The position numbers were made by a program, and so were the translations under genes. Positions 15,761 to 22,963 of a stretch of 23,050 nucleotides of DNA are shown here, one piece after another (positions within the stretch are counted from its first letter, which is position 1; every line of letters starts with the position of its first letter). The notes beneath the pieces were generated by a model, which was not told the DNA's origin, did not search any database, and was given only the letters and a program-made list of their open reading frames with translations. Source of the stretch: JAHHTP01 sp964587555 (lineage in GTDB: Bacteria > Bacillota > Clostridia > Oscillospirales > Ruminococcaceae); contig CAZPLR010000034.1 in assembly GCA_964587555.1 (NCBI GenBank), forward strand, positions 1 to 23,050, given 5' to 3'.

Positions 15761-15973
15761 TCTTTTTACTCTTTTTTTCTCCCTTACTTCTGACCCCTTT
15801 TTGAGAGATATTTCCGATTTTTCCCCGTTCTCTTCGTTTACGCATCCCTCTAATGCGTTTTCCTCCCTTTTCCTCCGATTTTCCTCTTTTTCTTTCCCCT
15901 TCATTTCAGAATGTCGACGGGTCACAAAGTTTCATCACATTTCTATCACTTTTAATCTTTTGCAGAAAATACG

Positions 15974-17020
15974 CTATTTCTTCAAATACCGCGCCGCCCT
16001 TGACGCGCCGATACGCCGGATCGAGCCGTTTTTTACCATCGCGCCTAAAACCGCCTCTACAGTCGTTGGGCTGACGTCGGGAAGAATCCTGCAAATCTCC
16101 GCTTTGGAAAGCGGGGTCAGGCTGTTCAGCACAGTCGCCTCGATCCTCGCTTTTTTGGTAACTTTCTTCCCGTTGACAACTGCAAAGCGCTTATCCAGCT
16201 CCTTGTAGCACATATAAAGCGTGGAGAGAAAATTTTCGATAAACGGGAAATAGCTGTTTTCATTGCTCTCCCACCCGGCGGAGGACAGTCTGAGCGCCTC
16301 ATAATAATACCCTTTGTAGGCGTTAATCTGTTCTTCGAACGAAACGTATTTTCCGGCGTCATAGCCGTTTTTATAAAGCAGCAGCAGCGATAACAGCCGC
16401 GACATCCTCCCGTTTCCGTCGCGGAACGGATGGATACATAGAAAATCAAGGATCACACAGGGGATCAACAAAAGCTGGTTGATGTTCGCGTCGTTTTTGG
16501 CGTCCAAATACGCAAGCTCTAACTGTTCCATCGCAAACGGCGTTTCAGCAGCCGGGGTTGGACGAAACCGCACCCTCCGGCTGCCGTCCGCGCCTACCTC
16601 TAAAATGACATTATCGTCGGTCTTGTACTTCCCGCCGAACTCATAGCCGGTAAAGGACATCATGGTTTCATGCAGGCTCAAAATATTCCGCACGCTAAAA
16701 TCGATGTGCGCATAGCCCAAATGAATCTCATTCAGCGCGTCGCGATAGCCGGCAATCTCCGCCTCGTTATGGTTGAGCGGCGCACTGCCTCCATTGACGA
16801 TTGCAGCAATGCGCTCGTCGCTCGTGACGATTCCCTCAATTGCATTCGAGCTTTTGATGGACTGCACCTTTGCAATCCCCTCCAGCTCGGTGAATATCTT
16901 CGCATACTCCTCTTTTCTGACCCCCGCCATCGTCTTTAACGACGCTATGCTGGCTGTCAGATTGATAAGCTGCGCCGGCAGCAGCCCATTATGCAAAAAC
17001 GAATAGTCAAATTTCCTCAT
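15974..17020 (-). CDS. fic: Fic-domain protein, class II, with C-terminal winged helix
   Basis: Fic enzymes transfer AMP, or sometimes another nucleotide part, to hydroxyl side chains of target proteins. The 348-residue protein has a Fic_N-type N-terminal helical region with the inhibitory motif SSNAIEG (57-63, fitting S/T-x-x-x-E-G/N), which defines class II, self-inhibited Fic proteins. The core motif HPFRDGNGRMSR (197-208) is complete, including the catalytic His197, so activity is expected once the inhibitory Glu62 is displaced. Residues about 283-345 look like a winged helix-turn-helix (KAEICRILPDVSPTTVEAVLGAMVKNGSIRRIG). It stands alone between two identical spo0A copies; no antitoxin gene is beside it. 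The ATG at 17020 follows GGAGAGG by 7 nt. The target is unknown. Confidence 0.93.
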   Translation of the reverse strand: MRKFDYSFLHNGLLPAQLINLTASIASLKTMAGVRKEEYAKIFTELEGIAKVQSIKSSNAIEGIVTSDERIAAIVNGGSAPLNHNEAEIAGYRDALNEIHLGYAHIDFSVRNILSLHETMMSFTGYEFGGKYKTDDNVILEVGADGSRRVRFRPTPAAETPFAMEQLELAYLDAKNDANINQLLLIPCVILDFLCIHPFRDGNGRMSRLLSLLLLYKNGYDAGKYVSFEEQINAYKGYYYEALRLSSAGWESNENSYFPFIENFLSTLYMCYKELDKRFAVVNGKKVTKKARIEATVLNSLTPLSKAEICRILPDVSPTTVEAVLGAMVKNGSIRRIGASRAARYLKK

Positions 17021-17034
17021 AGCTTATCCTCTCC

Positions 17035-17145
17035 TTCTGCACATTATCATATCATATCATGTGCAGAAAGTCAATGTAAGCTTGACTTTATCTGCATAAT
17101 CTATTTCAAAAAAGATGCAGATATATCTCGCGCTTTCTGCATAAA
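17035..17145. promoter_or_regulatory. Array of five TCTGCA/TGCAGA half-sites in the fic promoter region
   Basis: The hexamer occurs at 17036-17041, 17062-17067, 17091-17096, 17116-17121 and 17136-17141, alternating in orientation except for one step, with centres 20-29 bp apart. The first two form a perfect 10-bp inverted repeat, TTCTGCACAT and ATGTGCAGAA (17035-17044 and 17059-17068), with a 14-bp spacer that contains the -10 box. Most sites have an A/T-rich surround. This is the layout of an operator for a dimeric repressor. Confidence 0.75.
17046..17074 (-). promoter_or_regulatory. Sigma-A promoter of fic
   Basis: On the minus strand TTGACT (17069-17074), a 17-nt spacer and TATGAT (17046-17051), 26 bp before the start codon. 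It is a strong promoter by sequence and is bracketed by the arms of the inverted repeat described for 17035-17068, so it should be repressible. Confidence 0.8.
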
Positions 17146-17151
17146 GCTTCT

Positions 17152-17186
17152 AAAAAATCCGGCGAAGCGCAAAAGCTCCGCCGGAT
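17152..17186 (-). terminator. spo0A copy 2 terminator with full T-tract
   Basis: This is the same 12-bp stem as in copy 1 (17157-17168 and 17175-17186), but here the stem is followed on the minus strand by five T after its own final T. It should end spo0A copy 2 transcription efficiently and insulate fic. Confidence 0.8.
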
Positions 17187-17268
17187 CTCTTTTTCTCCGC
17201 TTACAGCAAAAAGTGTTTCTCTTCTGTTTCGTTTGTTTCCTTCCGGGGGCTGACGTTCCCCTTCCGTT

Positions 17269-18075
17269 TCAGTATAATGCCGCTCTCCGGCTTATCTCGT
17301 TTCCCTCTCTCGACTTTAATCTCAGCCGATCCGCGATCATCGCGATAAACTCCGAGTTTGTCGGTTTTCCTCTCCCTGTGTTGATCGTATATCCGAAATA
17401 TCCGGACAGCACCTCCACATCTCCGCGGTCCCACGCTATTTCTATCGCATGGCGGATTGCTCTTTCCACCCTTGACGGCGTTGTCCCGTATGCCTTGGCT
17501 ACCTCCGGATATAATATCTTCGTTACGCTGTTGATCTTTTCCGGCGTTTCCACCGTCAGCATGATCGCTTTTCTTAAGTACGCATATCCTTTGATATGCG
17601 CAGGTACTCCGATCTGAAAGATCACCTCCGTTACCTGCATCTCCAATGTCCCCGCTGCGTTTTGTCCCGCCTTCTTAAAGCCTGCCGGCGTCAGCACCGG
17701 CTTAATCTTCAACATCCCTCCGATGCACTCCTTTAAGTACGTCATATCTATCGGCTTTACCAGACAGTACGCTCCGCTTTGGATGATCTCCTCTTCCAGA
17801 TATTGACTCCCCTGCGGCGTCAACACGATCACTCCGATATTCTTTTGTTCCTTTGCCATTCGATGCAGCAGATTCACTGCGTCGTAATGCGGCATCAATG
17901 CGTCGATAATCATCAGGTCCGGATTGCTTTCCGTCATCTTTTCCCAAACGTCTTTCCCGTCACGTTTGGTCAATATGATCTCTCGGTTGCTTTCCCGCAA
18001 CATTTCCCGGCATGGCAATCCAAATTCCTCTGAATTATCTCCTATTATGATTGTTTGCTTTACCTGTAGCTGCAT
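17269..18075 (-). CDS. spo0A: Sporulation master regulator Spo0A, copy 2 (downstream of spoIVB)
   Basis: The protein is the same at all 268 positions as copy 1: receiver domain with Asp58, linker, and Spo0A DNA-binding domain with TTPSRVERAIRHAIEIAW. It lies 252 bp downstream of spoIVB, the order kept in Bacillus and Clostridia, so this is the copy in the ancestral place. It has its own promoter within the repeat and a complete terminator. The two copies should give twice the normal gene dose unless other control offsets it. Confidence 0.96.
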   Translation of the reverse strand: MQLQVKQTIIIGDNSEEFGLPCREMLRESNREIILTKRDGKDVWEKMTESNPDLMIIDALMPHYDAVNLLHRMAKEQKNIGVIVLTPQGSQYLEEEIIQSGAYCLVKPIDMTYLKECIGGMLKIKPVLTPAGFKKAGQNAAGTLEMQVTEVIFQIGVPAHIKGYAYLRKAIMLTVETPEKINSVTKILYPEVAKAYGTTPSRVERAIRHAIEIAWDRGDVEVLSGYFGYTINTGRGKPTNSEFIAMIADRLRLKSREGNEISRRAALY

Positions 18076-18122
18076 GATTTTCGTTTCCTCCCTTGCTTAC
18101 GCCACTTTTTTGCTGCTTTTTT

Positions 18123-18151
18123 ATTTTATCATATCTCCTTCCCTCTTTCAA
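18123..18151 (-). promoter_or_regulatory. Sigma-A promoter of spo0A copy 2
   Basis: TTGAAA (18146-18151), 17-nt spacer, TAAAAT (18123-18128) on the minus strand, identical to the copy 1 promoter. The upstream DNA to spoIVB (18183-18327) differs from that of copy 1 but is also pyrimidine-rich on the plus strand. I see no sigma-H site or clear 0A box here. Confidence 0.75.
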
Positions 18152-18327
18152 TCTTTTTACTCTTTTTTTCTCCCTTACTTCTTTTTTCTTTTCACAATTT
18201 CTTGCGTTTATCGCCAGTTGTTTCAATTATCTCCGCTTTTTATCCGATTGCTCGTCTTTTCTTTTGATTTCTTCCATAAACTTTTCTTTCTGTTTTTCCT
18301 GTCGATGGATTGATCTCTCAGTGGAAA

Positions 18328-19581
18328 TTATTGCTCGGCACGGAGCAGGTTCATCTGCTCCAGCATATTTTCCGCAAAAATTCCGTATCCTTTGACCGCA
18401 TCGTTGACAAACACATGCGTCACAGCGCCGACAAGCTTCCCATTTTGCAGGATCGGCGTGCCGGACATCCCCTGTACAATACCGCCGGTTTTTTCCAAAA
18501 GCCGCTGATCGGTCACGCGGATCACAAGGTTCTTGGTCTTCTTCCCCTCGGTCAAATCAACCCGTTCGATCCACACCTCGTATTGCTCCGCGCTTTCACC
18601 ATCAAGACTGCAATAAAGATACGCCTTTCCGGTCTGCACCTCCTGCCGCAGCGCGATCGGCATTTGCAGCCCTTGTACGCTCCGCGACTCTCCTGTATCT
18701 AAAACGCCGTACACGCCCACCTCGGTATTACAGAGAAGCTCCCCGTGCGGCTCGCCATCGGTGAATACGCCCTCCAACTGTCCTGGAGCACCGTCCTTCC
18801 CCTTTTCCACGCCGGTTAGCGCCGCCTTGCAGATTTCGCCGTTTGCAACCTGCATCAGCGTTCCGGTATCTACATCGTAAATGCCGTGTCCCAATCCGGC
18901 GAATATGCCGGATTGCGGATCAAAGCAGGTGAGGGTTCCAATCCCTGCGGTAGAGTCCCTGACCCAGATACCGCCGCGCCAAACGCCGCTTGTCGCCTTT
19001 GCCGGACAGAGGGTCAATGACAAAACCTGCTCCCCGCGCCGCGCCTTCAGCGCGATCTTCTTTCCGCCGCTGGAAGCGATGATCTCTCGCAGCTCGTCGT
19101 TGGTGCAAATCGCCTTGCCTGCTGCGGAGAGGATACAGTCGCCCACCTTGAGTCCGGCGTCTTTTCCGGGGCTGACCCTGCCATCCTTGGTTGTGACCTT
19201 ATCTATATCGACGATCAGCACGCCCTCGGTATATAGCTTGATACCGAATAAGCTGCCGCTTACCTGTACCTCTTTGATCTCAACCGGCTTTAACGATACG
19301 GTTTTTAACGGCAGGATGCCCCATAGCTTAATCGTCGCTTTTCGTTCGCTGCCGGATGCCGCGCCCTGCGCCAAGGCGGTTTTCTCTCCGTCAAAATCTG
19401 CGTCTACCGTCAGCATCTCCCTGCTTGCGATAGAGAAGGAGCCGGCGCTCTGCTCCGATTCCTCCACATAAAATCTATCCGGTACCGCCGCACGGTAATA
19501 GCAGACAAGTCCTGTCACCGACGCCAGTAAAAGCAGCGCGGCAACAGCGCTGACGATAATTCCTTTCTTTTTGCTTTTCAT
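18328..19581 (-). CDS. spoIVB: SpoIVB signalling peptidase (S55 family)
   Basis: SpoIVB is a serine protease secreted by the forespore into the intermembrane space, where it triggers pro-sigma-K processing in the mother cell. ATG 19581 follows GGAGG by 9 nt, giving 417 residues; the frame is open to 19647 without a better start. There is one N-terminal membrane helix (about 7-28), a PDZ domain (about 115-200) and the S55 peptidase domain. The catalytic residues are all visible: His in GLGHGIYD, Asp in IRVTDQRLLEKTGG and Ser in IVQGMSGTPI. It is followed by spo0A copy 2. It should be expressed in the forespore. Confidence 0.95.
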   Translation of the reverse strand: MKSKKKGIIVSAVAALLLLASVTGLVCYYRAAVPDRFYVEESEQSAGSFSIASREMLTVDADFDGEKTALAQGAASGSERKATIKLWGILPLKTVSLKPVEIKEVQVSGSLFGIKLYTEGVLIVDIDKVTTKDGRVSPGKDAGLKVGDCILSAAGKAICTNDELREIIASSGGKKIALKARRGEQVLSLTLCPAKATSGVWRGGIWVRDSTAGIGTLTCFDPQSGIFAGLGHGIYDVDTGTLMQVANGEICKAALTGVEKGKDGAPGQLEGVFTDGEPHGELLCNTEVGVYGVLDTGESRSVQGLQMPIALRQEVQTGKAYLYCSLDGESAEQYEVWIERVDLTEGKKTKNLVIRVTDQRLLEKTGGIVQGMSGTPILQNGKLVGAVTHVFVNDAVKGYGIFAENMLEQMNLLRAEQ

Positions 19582-19670
19582 ATTATCTATCCTCCACTTC
19601 ATTTCTGTAAAAAGCGGAAGCTTTCCTTTCCGTAATTTTACCGGCATTTTTTTCGACTGCCGCGTACTTT

Positions 19671-19699
19671 TACTATGTGTGCGGCGGCAAAAAATATCC
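19671..19699 (-). promoter_or_regulatory. Possible sigma-G/sigma-F promoter of spoIVB
   Basis: On the minus strand GGATA (19695-19699), a 17-nt spacer and CATAGTA (19671-19677), about 90 bp upstream of the start. This is near the forespore sigma-G pattern (GHATR, 17-18, CATNNTA) with one -35 mismatch. spoIVB is a known sigma-G target in Bacillus subtilis, which supports it. Confidence 0.4.
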
Positions 19700-19899
19700 G
19701 CGGAAAACAGTCAGAATTATGCGGGCGGATTTTTTCCGGATTTTAGCTTACACAAGTTGGTCGCGCTCCAAGAGGAGCTTTGCCAGCAAAAATGGAAAAT
19801 GCAGTGTGATGAAACGGTTCCTGCACAAATTAACAATTAACAAATCTATGACAAAATAATAAAATTTCAAAATAACGGCATAAAGCCCCGGTTTTCCTC

Positions 19900-19928
19900 T
19901 TTCCATTTTCCCGATTATTTGTTATAAT
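19900..19928 (+). promoter_or_regulatory. Probable sigma-A promoter of metG
   Basis: TTTCCA (19900-19905), a 17-nt spacer and a perfect TATAAT (19923-19928), with a leader of about 45 nt that can fold a small AACGCA/TGCGTT hairpin. The leader is too short for a T-box. The stretch 19700-19899 between spoIVB and metG holds nothing else I can name. Confidence 0.6.
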
Positions 19929-19981
19929 AGAAGCTGAAGAAAAACGCATCTGCGTTTCAGACTATTTCTTTGGAGGTAACT

Positions 19982-21904
19982 ATGCAGGACAAATTTTATG
20001 TCACGACAGCTATTGCATATACATCGCGCAAACCGCATATCGGCAACAGCTATGAGGTCGTTCTGACCGACGCCATCGCGCGCTATCAGCGCCAGCGTGG
20101 CAGGGATGTTTTCTTTTTAACCGGGACCGACGAGCACGGTCAGAAGATCGAGGAGATCGCGCAAAATGAGGGCGTTACGCCGAAGGAGCATGTTGACAAG
20201 ATTGCCGGACAGATCCGCGATATCGCCGATCTGCTCGAGGTATCCTACGACCACTTCATCCGCACCACCGATCAGCAGCACGAAAGGGTCGTCCAGAAAA
20301 TTTTCAAAAAATTATACGATAAGGGCGATATTTATAAAAGCGAATACGAGGGCTGGTACTGCAACCCATGCGAATCCTTCTTCACCGAAACACAGCTAAA
20401 GGACGGCTGCTGCCCGGACTGCGGCGCAAAAGTAAAACGCACCAAGGAGGAGGCTTATTTCCTGAAGCTCAGCCGTTATCAGGATAGGCTGATGCAGTAT
20501 ATCGAGGAGCATCCGGATTTTATCCAGCCGGAGGCCAGAAAAAAAGAGATGGTCAACAACTTCCTAAAGCCGGGCTTACAGGATCTGTGCGTTTCCCGCA
20601 CTGCTTTCCGCTGGGGCATTCCGGTCGATTTTGACCCGAAACATATCGTTTACGTCTGGATCGACGCGCTTTCCAATTATATCACCGGCATCGGCTACGA
20701 TCCGGACGGCAGCAGCGAGCAGTTTAACCGATATTGGCCTGCCGATGTTCATGTCATCGGCAAAGACATCCTGCGCTTTCACACCATCTACTGGCCAATC
20801 ATGCTGATGGCGCTGGATCTGCCGCTGCCAAAGCATATCTTTGGGCATCCGTGGCTATTGTTCGGCGCGGACAAGATGAGCAAATCCAAGGGCAACGTGA
20901 TGTATGCCGACGAGCTGGCGGATATTTTTGGCGTCGAGGCGGTTCGCTATTATGTGCTTTCTGAAATGCCGTTTGCATCAGACGGAAGCATCACCCGTGA
21001 AACGCTGGTCGCAAGCTACAACGCGAATCTTGCCAACACCTTGGGCAATCTGGTTAACCGCAGCATCGCGATGGCGAAAAAGTATTTTGGCGCGACCGTC
21101 GTCGACCGCGGCGTAAACGAGCCGGTTGACGACGAATTAAAGGCCGCCTGTCTTGCCGCCGTTTCCAATCTGGACAGGCAAATGGAGCATTTTCGCGTTG
21201 CGGACGGTTTGGAAACCGTTATCTCGCTCGCACGCCGCGCCAACAAGTATATCGATGAAACGACCCCATGGGTGCTGGCGAAGGATGAAGCGAAAAAAGA
21301 CCGCTTAGAAACCGTCATGTTCTGCCTGCTCGAATCCATCCGCTATATCGCAGTGCTTCTGGCAGCCTTTATGCCGCAAACCTCTGTCTCTATCTTAACC
21401 CAGATCGGCGCAAAGGAAAGCTCACTTGCTTCCCTTTCAGAATTTGGGAAAGAGGGCGCGGTCACAGTCGGCGAAGCGGCGGTCTTGTTTAACCGCTTAG
21501 ACGAAAAAGAGGTCGCAGCCAAATTTGAAGCGCTCCAGCCGGCAAAAAAGGAAAAACCGATCCCGGAGGATATCAAACCGCAGATCGCAATCGACGATTT
21601 CGGCAAGGCAGAGCTGCGTGTCGCAAAAATTACTTCCTGCGAAAAGATCAAACATGCAAAAAAGCTCTATAAGCTTGAGATAGACTTAGGCTACGAAACG
21701 CGCCAGATTGTTTCCGGCATTGCGCCGTATTATAAGGAGGACGAGCTGGTCGGCAAAAAGGTGATCGTAATTGCAAACCTCGCCCCTGCAAAGCTCTGCG
21801 GTGTGGAAAGCCAAGGTATGCTGCTTGCCGCTGACGCAGGCGAGAATCAGGTCAAGGTCATCTTTGCGGACGATTCGATCCCGGAGGGCAGCAAGGTTCG
21901 CTGA
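19982..21904 (+). CDS. metG: Methionyl-tRNA synthetase with C-terminal tRNA-binding domain
   Basis: This class I enzyme attaches methionine to tRNA-Met. The start is ATG 19982, right after GGAGGT; the in-frame TTG at 19970 lies before that ribosome site. The 640-residue protein has the HIGN form of the first signature (19-22) and KMSKS at 298-302. A zinc knuckle with Cys127, Cys130, Cys144 and Cys147 lies in the connective peptide. The anticodon-binding helical domain follows, and residues about 535-640 form the EMAPII/Trbp111-like OB-fold with DFGKAELRVAKI and NLAPAKLCGVESQGMLLAA. This is the long bacterial form. It is followed by tatD after 6 bp, a common pairing in Firmicutes. Confidence 0.96.
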   Translation: MQDKFYVTTAIAYTSRKPHIGNSYEVVLTDAIARYQRQRGRDVFFLTGTDEHGQKIEEIAQNEGVTPKEHVDKIAGQIRDIADLLEVSYDHFIRTTDQQHERVVQKIFKKLYDKGDIYKSEYEGWYCNPCESFFTETQLKDGCCPDCGAKVKRTKEEAYFLKLSRYQDRLMQYIEEHPDFIQPEARKKEMVNNFLKPGLQDLCVSRTAFRWGIPVDFDPKHIVYVWIDALSNYITGIGYDPDGSSEQFNRYWPADVHVIGKDILRFHTIYWPIMLMALDLPLPKHIFGHPWLLFGADKMSKSKGNVMYADELADIFGVEAVRYYVLSEMPFASDGSITRETLVASYNANLANTLGNLVNRSIAMAKKYFGATVVDRGVNEPVDDELKAACLAAVSNLDRQMEHFRVADGLETVISLARRANKYIDETTPWVLAKDEAKKDRLETVMFCLLESIRYIAVLLAAFMPQTSVSILTQIGAKESSLASLSEFGKEGAVTVGEAAVLFNRLDEKEVAAKFEALQPAKKEKPIPEDIKPQIAIDDFGKAELRVAKITSCEKIKHAKKLYKLEIDLGYETRQIVSGIAPYYKEDELVGKKVIVIANLAPAKLCGVESQGMLLAADAGENQVKVIFADDSIPEGSKVR

Positions 21905-21910
21905 TCTGCC

Positions 21911-22741
21911 ATGTCCAAGCCAATACAAGAAAAAACGCTCCCGCCAATCAACGGGCGGGGGCTTACCAATATCTTTGAGTCTCACTGTCACTACGATGAC
22001 GCTGCGTATGAATCAGACGCCGACACAGTCATTCGCGCCGCACATGAAAACGGTGTTTCCCGTTTCATCAATATCGGCTGCGATTTAGCCAGCAGCAAGG
22101 CGGGGCTGAAGCTGACCGAACGATACCCGTATTTCTTCTGTACCGTGGGCATCCATCCGGAGTTTGCCGAACGGGAGCTTTGCACCCTACAGGAAACGCT
22201 TGCGCAGTTCAAAACACTCGCTGCAAGGGATAAGGTCGTTGCAATCGGTGAAATCGGGTTAGATTATCACTATGAGGACGGTGCTTCCAAGGAGGCGCAG
22301 AAAATTGTCTTTGAACAGCAGCTCATTCTCGCAAGAGAACTTGACATGCCGGTTGTAATCCACTCGCGCGATGCAGTGGCAGACACGCTTGCGCTCTTAC
22401 AGCAGTATCGTCCAAAAGGGGTTGTACACTGCTTTTCCGGCGCGCCGGAGGTCGCAAAGCAGATTTTAGACCTTGGTATGTATATTGGATTTACCGGCGT
22501 CCTCACCTTTCAGAACGCGAAAAAAGCCGTTTCTTCCGCCGCGATCATCCCGAACGACCGTTTTCTGCTCGAAACCGACTGCCCATATATGGCGCCGGTC
22601 CCGTTTCGCGGAAAACGCTGCCAATCCGACATGATCGCGCATACTGCGGAGAAAATGGCCGAGATTAAAGGCATTTCAGCTCAACAAGCAGTAGATTTTG
22701 CCTGCCAAAATACGATCCGTTTATTTGGATTGACTATTTGA
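21911..22741 (+). CDS. tatD: TatD-family metal-dependent hydrolase (YcfH/YabD-like)
   Basis: TatD proteins are TIM-barrel hydrolases of the amidohydrolase superfamily, with 3'-5' exonuclease activity shown for some members. The metal-binding elements are present: SHCH near the N-terminus (the two histidines), EIGLDYH, the histidine in VVIHSRDA, HCFSGAPEVAK and the aspartate in LETDCPYMAP. At 276 residues it is about 20 longer than usual at the N-terminus, since the barrel starts only near residue 20; a later start is not supported by a ribosome site either. It begins 6 bp after the metG stop, and the initiation may depend on coupling. The metG-tatD pair matches other Firmicutes. Confidence 0.93.
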   Translation: MSKPIQEKTLPPINGRGLTNIFESHCHYDDAAYESDADTVIRAAHENGVSRFINIGCDLASSKAGLKLTERYPYFFCTVGIHPEFAERELCTLQETLAQFKTLAARDKVVAIGEIGLDYHYEDGASKEAQKIVFEQQLILARELDMPVVIHSRDAVADTLALLQQYRPKGVVHCFSGAPEVAKQILDLGMYIGFTGVLTFQNAKKAVSSAAIIPNDRFLLETDCPYMAPVPFRGKRCQSDMIAHTAEKMAEIKGISAQQAVDFACQNTIRLFGLTI

Positions 22742-22963
22742 ATCCTGAGACAGATCGTGCAGCGGCAGCTTGATCTCGTTTTTTCCATCGGACAAAACCG
22801 GCGGGCTGACCGAAAGATAACGCACCGTGAGCGGATCAAGCTCCTGTTCATTCGGGCTGTTGTGCGGATAAGGCGGCGCGAACTCGGTGTACTTTTTTAC
22901 ATCGGGCACTTCTTCAGCCGGCTTGCAATCCTTTTTCGCAGCAGAATCGGTAGTTTCCATCAT
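22721..22963 (-). CDS. Small hydrophilic protein of unknown function
   Basis: I do not recognise this 80-residue product. The start at the double ATG 22963/22960 follows AAAGGAG by 10 nt, which is the main reason to believe it. The protein is rich in Pro, Glu, Asp, Ser and Lys, with no membrane segment, cysteine motif or signal peptide; the middle carries YTEFAPPYPHNSPNEQELDPL. The composition suggests a disordered polypeptide. It is convergent with tatD and their ends overlap by 21 bp. No clear promoter is visible before the window ends, and the last 87 bases show nothing else. Confidence 0.5.
   Translation of the reverse strand: MMETTDSAAKKDCKPAEEVPDVKKYTEFAPPYPHNSPNEQELDPLTVRYLSVSPPVLSDGKNEIKLPLHDLSQDSNSQSK

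Larger units (their letters stand above)
14764..15791. repeat. Direct repeat of about 1,028 bp carrying spo0A, copy 1
   Basis: This segment and 17155-18182 read the same at every base when I align them line by line, with a constant offset of 2,391. Identity ends sharply: on the left G (14763) versus A (17154), on the right G (15792) versus T (18183). The repeat holds the spo0A terminator stem, the full gene, its ribosome site and its promoter. No terminal inverted repeats or transposase accompany it. Confidence 0.95.
17155..18182. repeat. Direct repeat of about 1,028 bp carrying spo0A, copy 2
   Basis: Identical partner of 14764-15791 in the same orientation. The unique segment between the copies is 15792-17154 (1,363 bp) and carries fic. 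Recombination between the copies would remove 2,391 bp. Confidence 0.95.

Noticed and set aside
15912..15918. TGTCGAC as a possible 0A box upstream of spo0A copy 1
   Set aside because: It has one mismatch to TGTCGAA, lies about 150 bp upstream of the promoter and is absent upstream of copy 2.
15644..15925. A 93-residue Lys/Glu-rich minus-strand frame overlapping the start of spo0A copy 1
   Set aside because: It is the translation of the purine tract and overlaps spo0A in another frame. Its counterpart at copy 2 diverges at the repeat boundary.
17035..17145. The spaced TGCAGA copies as a CRISPR or iteron array
   Set aside because: The repeated unit is only about 6-10 bp, in alternating orientation with uneven spacing, and it overlaps a good promoter. 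An operator array explains it better.
15792..17154. fic as part of a two-gene toxin-antitoxin pair or an insertion sequence
   Set aside because: No small antitoxin frame accompanies fic, and the inhibitory motif is within the protein. No transposase frame or terminal inverted repeats are visible at the segment ends.
19929..19981. T-box or other riboswitch in the metG leader, and likewise upstream of greA-lysS
   Set aside because: The leaders from the predicted promoters are about 45-80 nt and lack T-box or lysine-riboswitch landmarks.
22752..22784. A weak hairpin plus TTTTTT after tatD as a terminator
   Set aside because: The stem is only 5 bp (AGATC/GATCT), and the T-run lies within the opposite-strand small gene. 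It may work, but the evidence is too thin to list.
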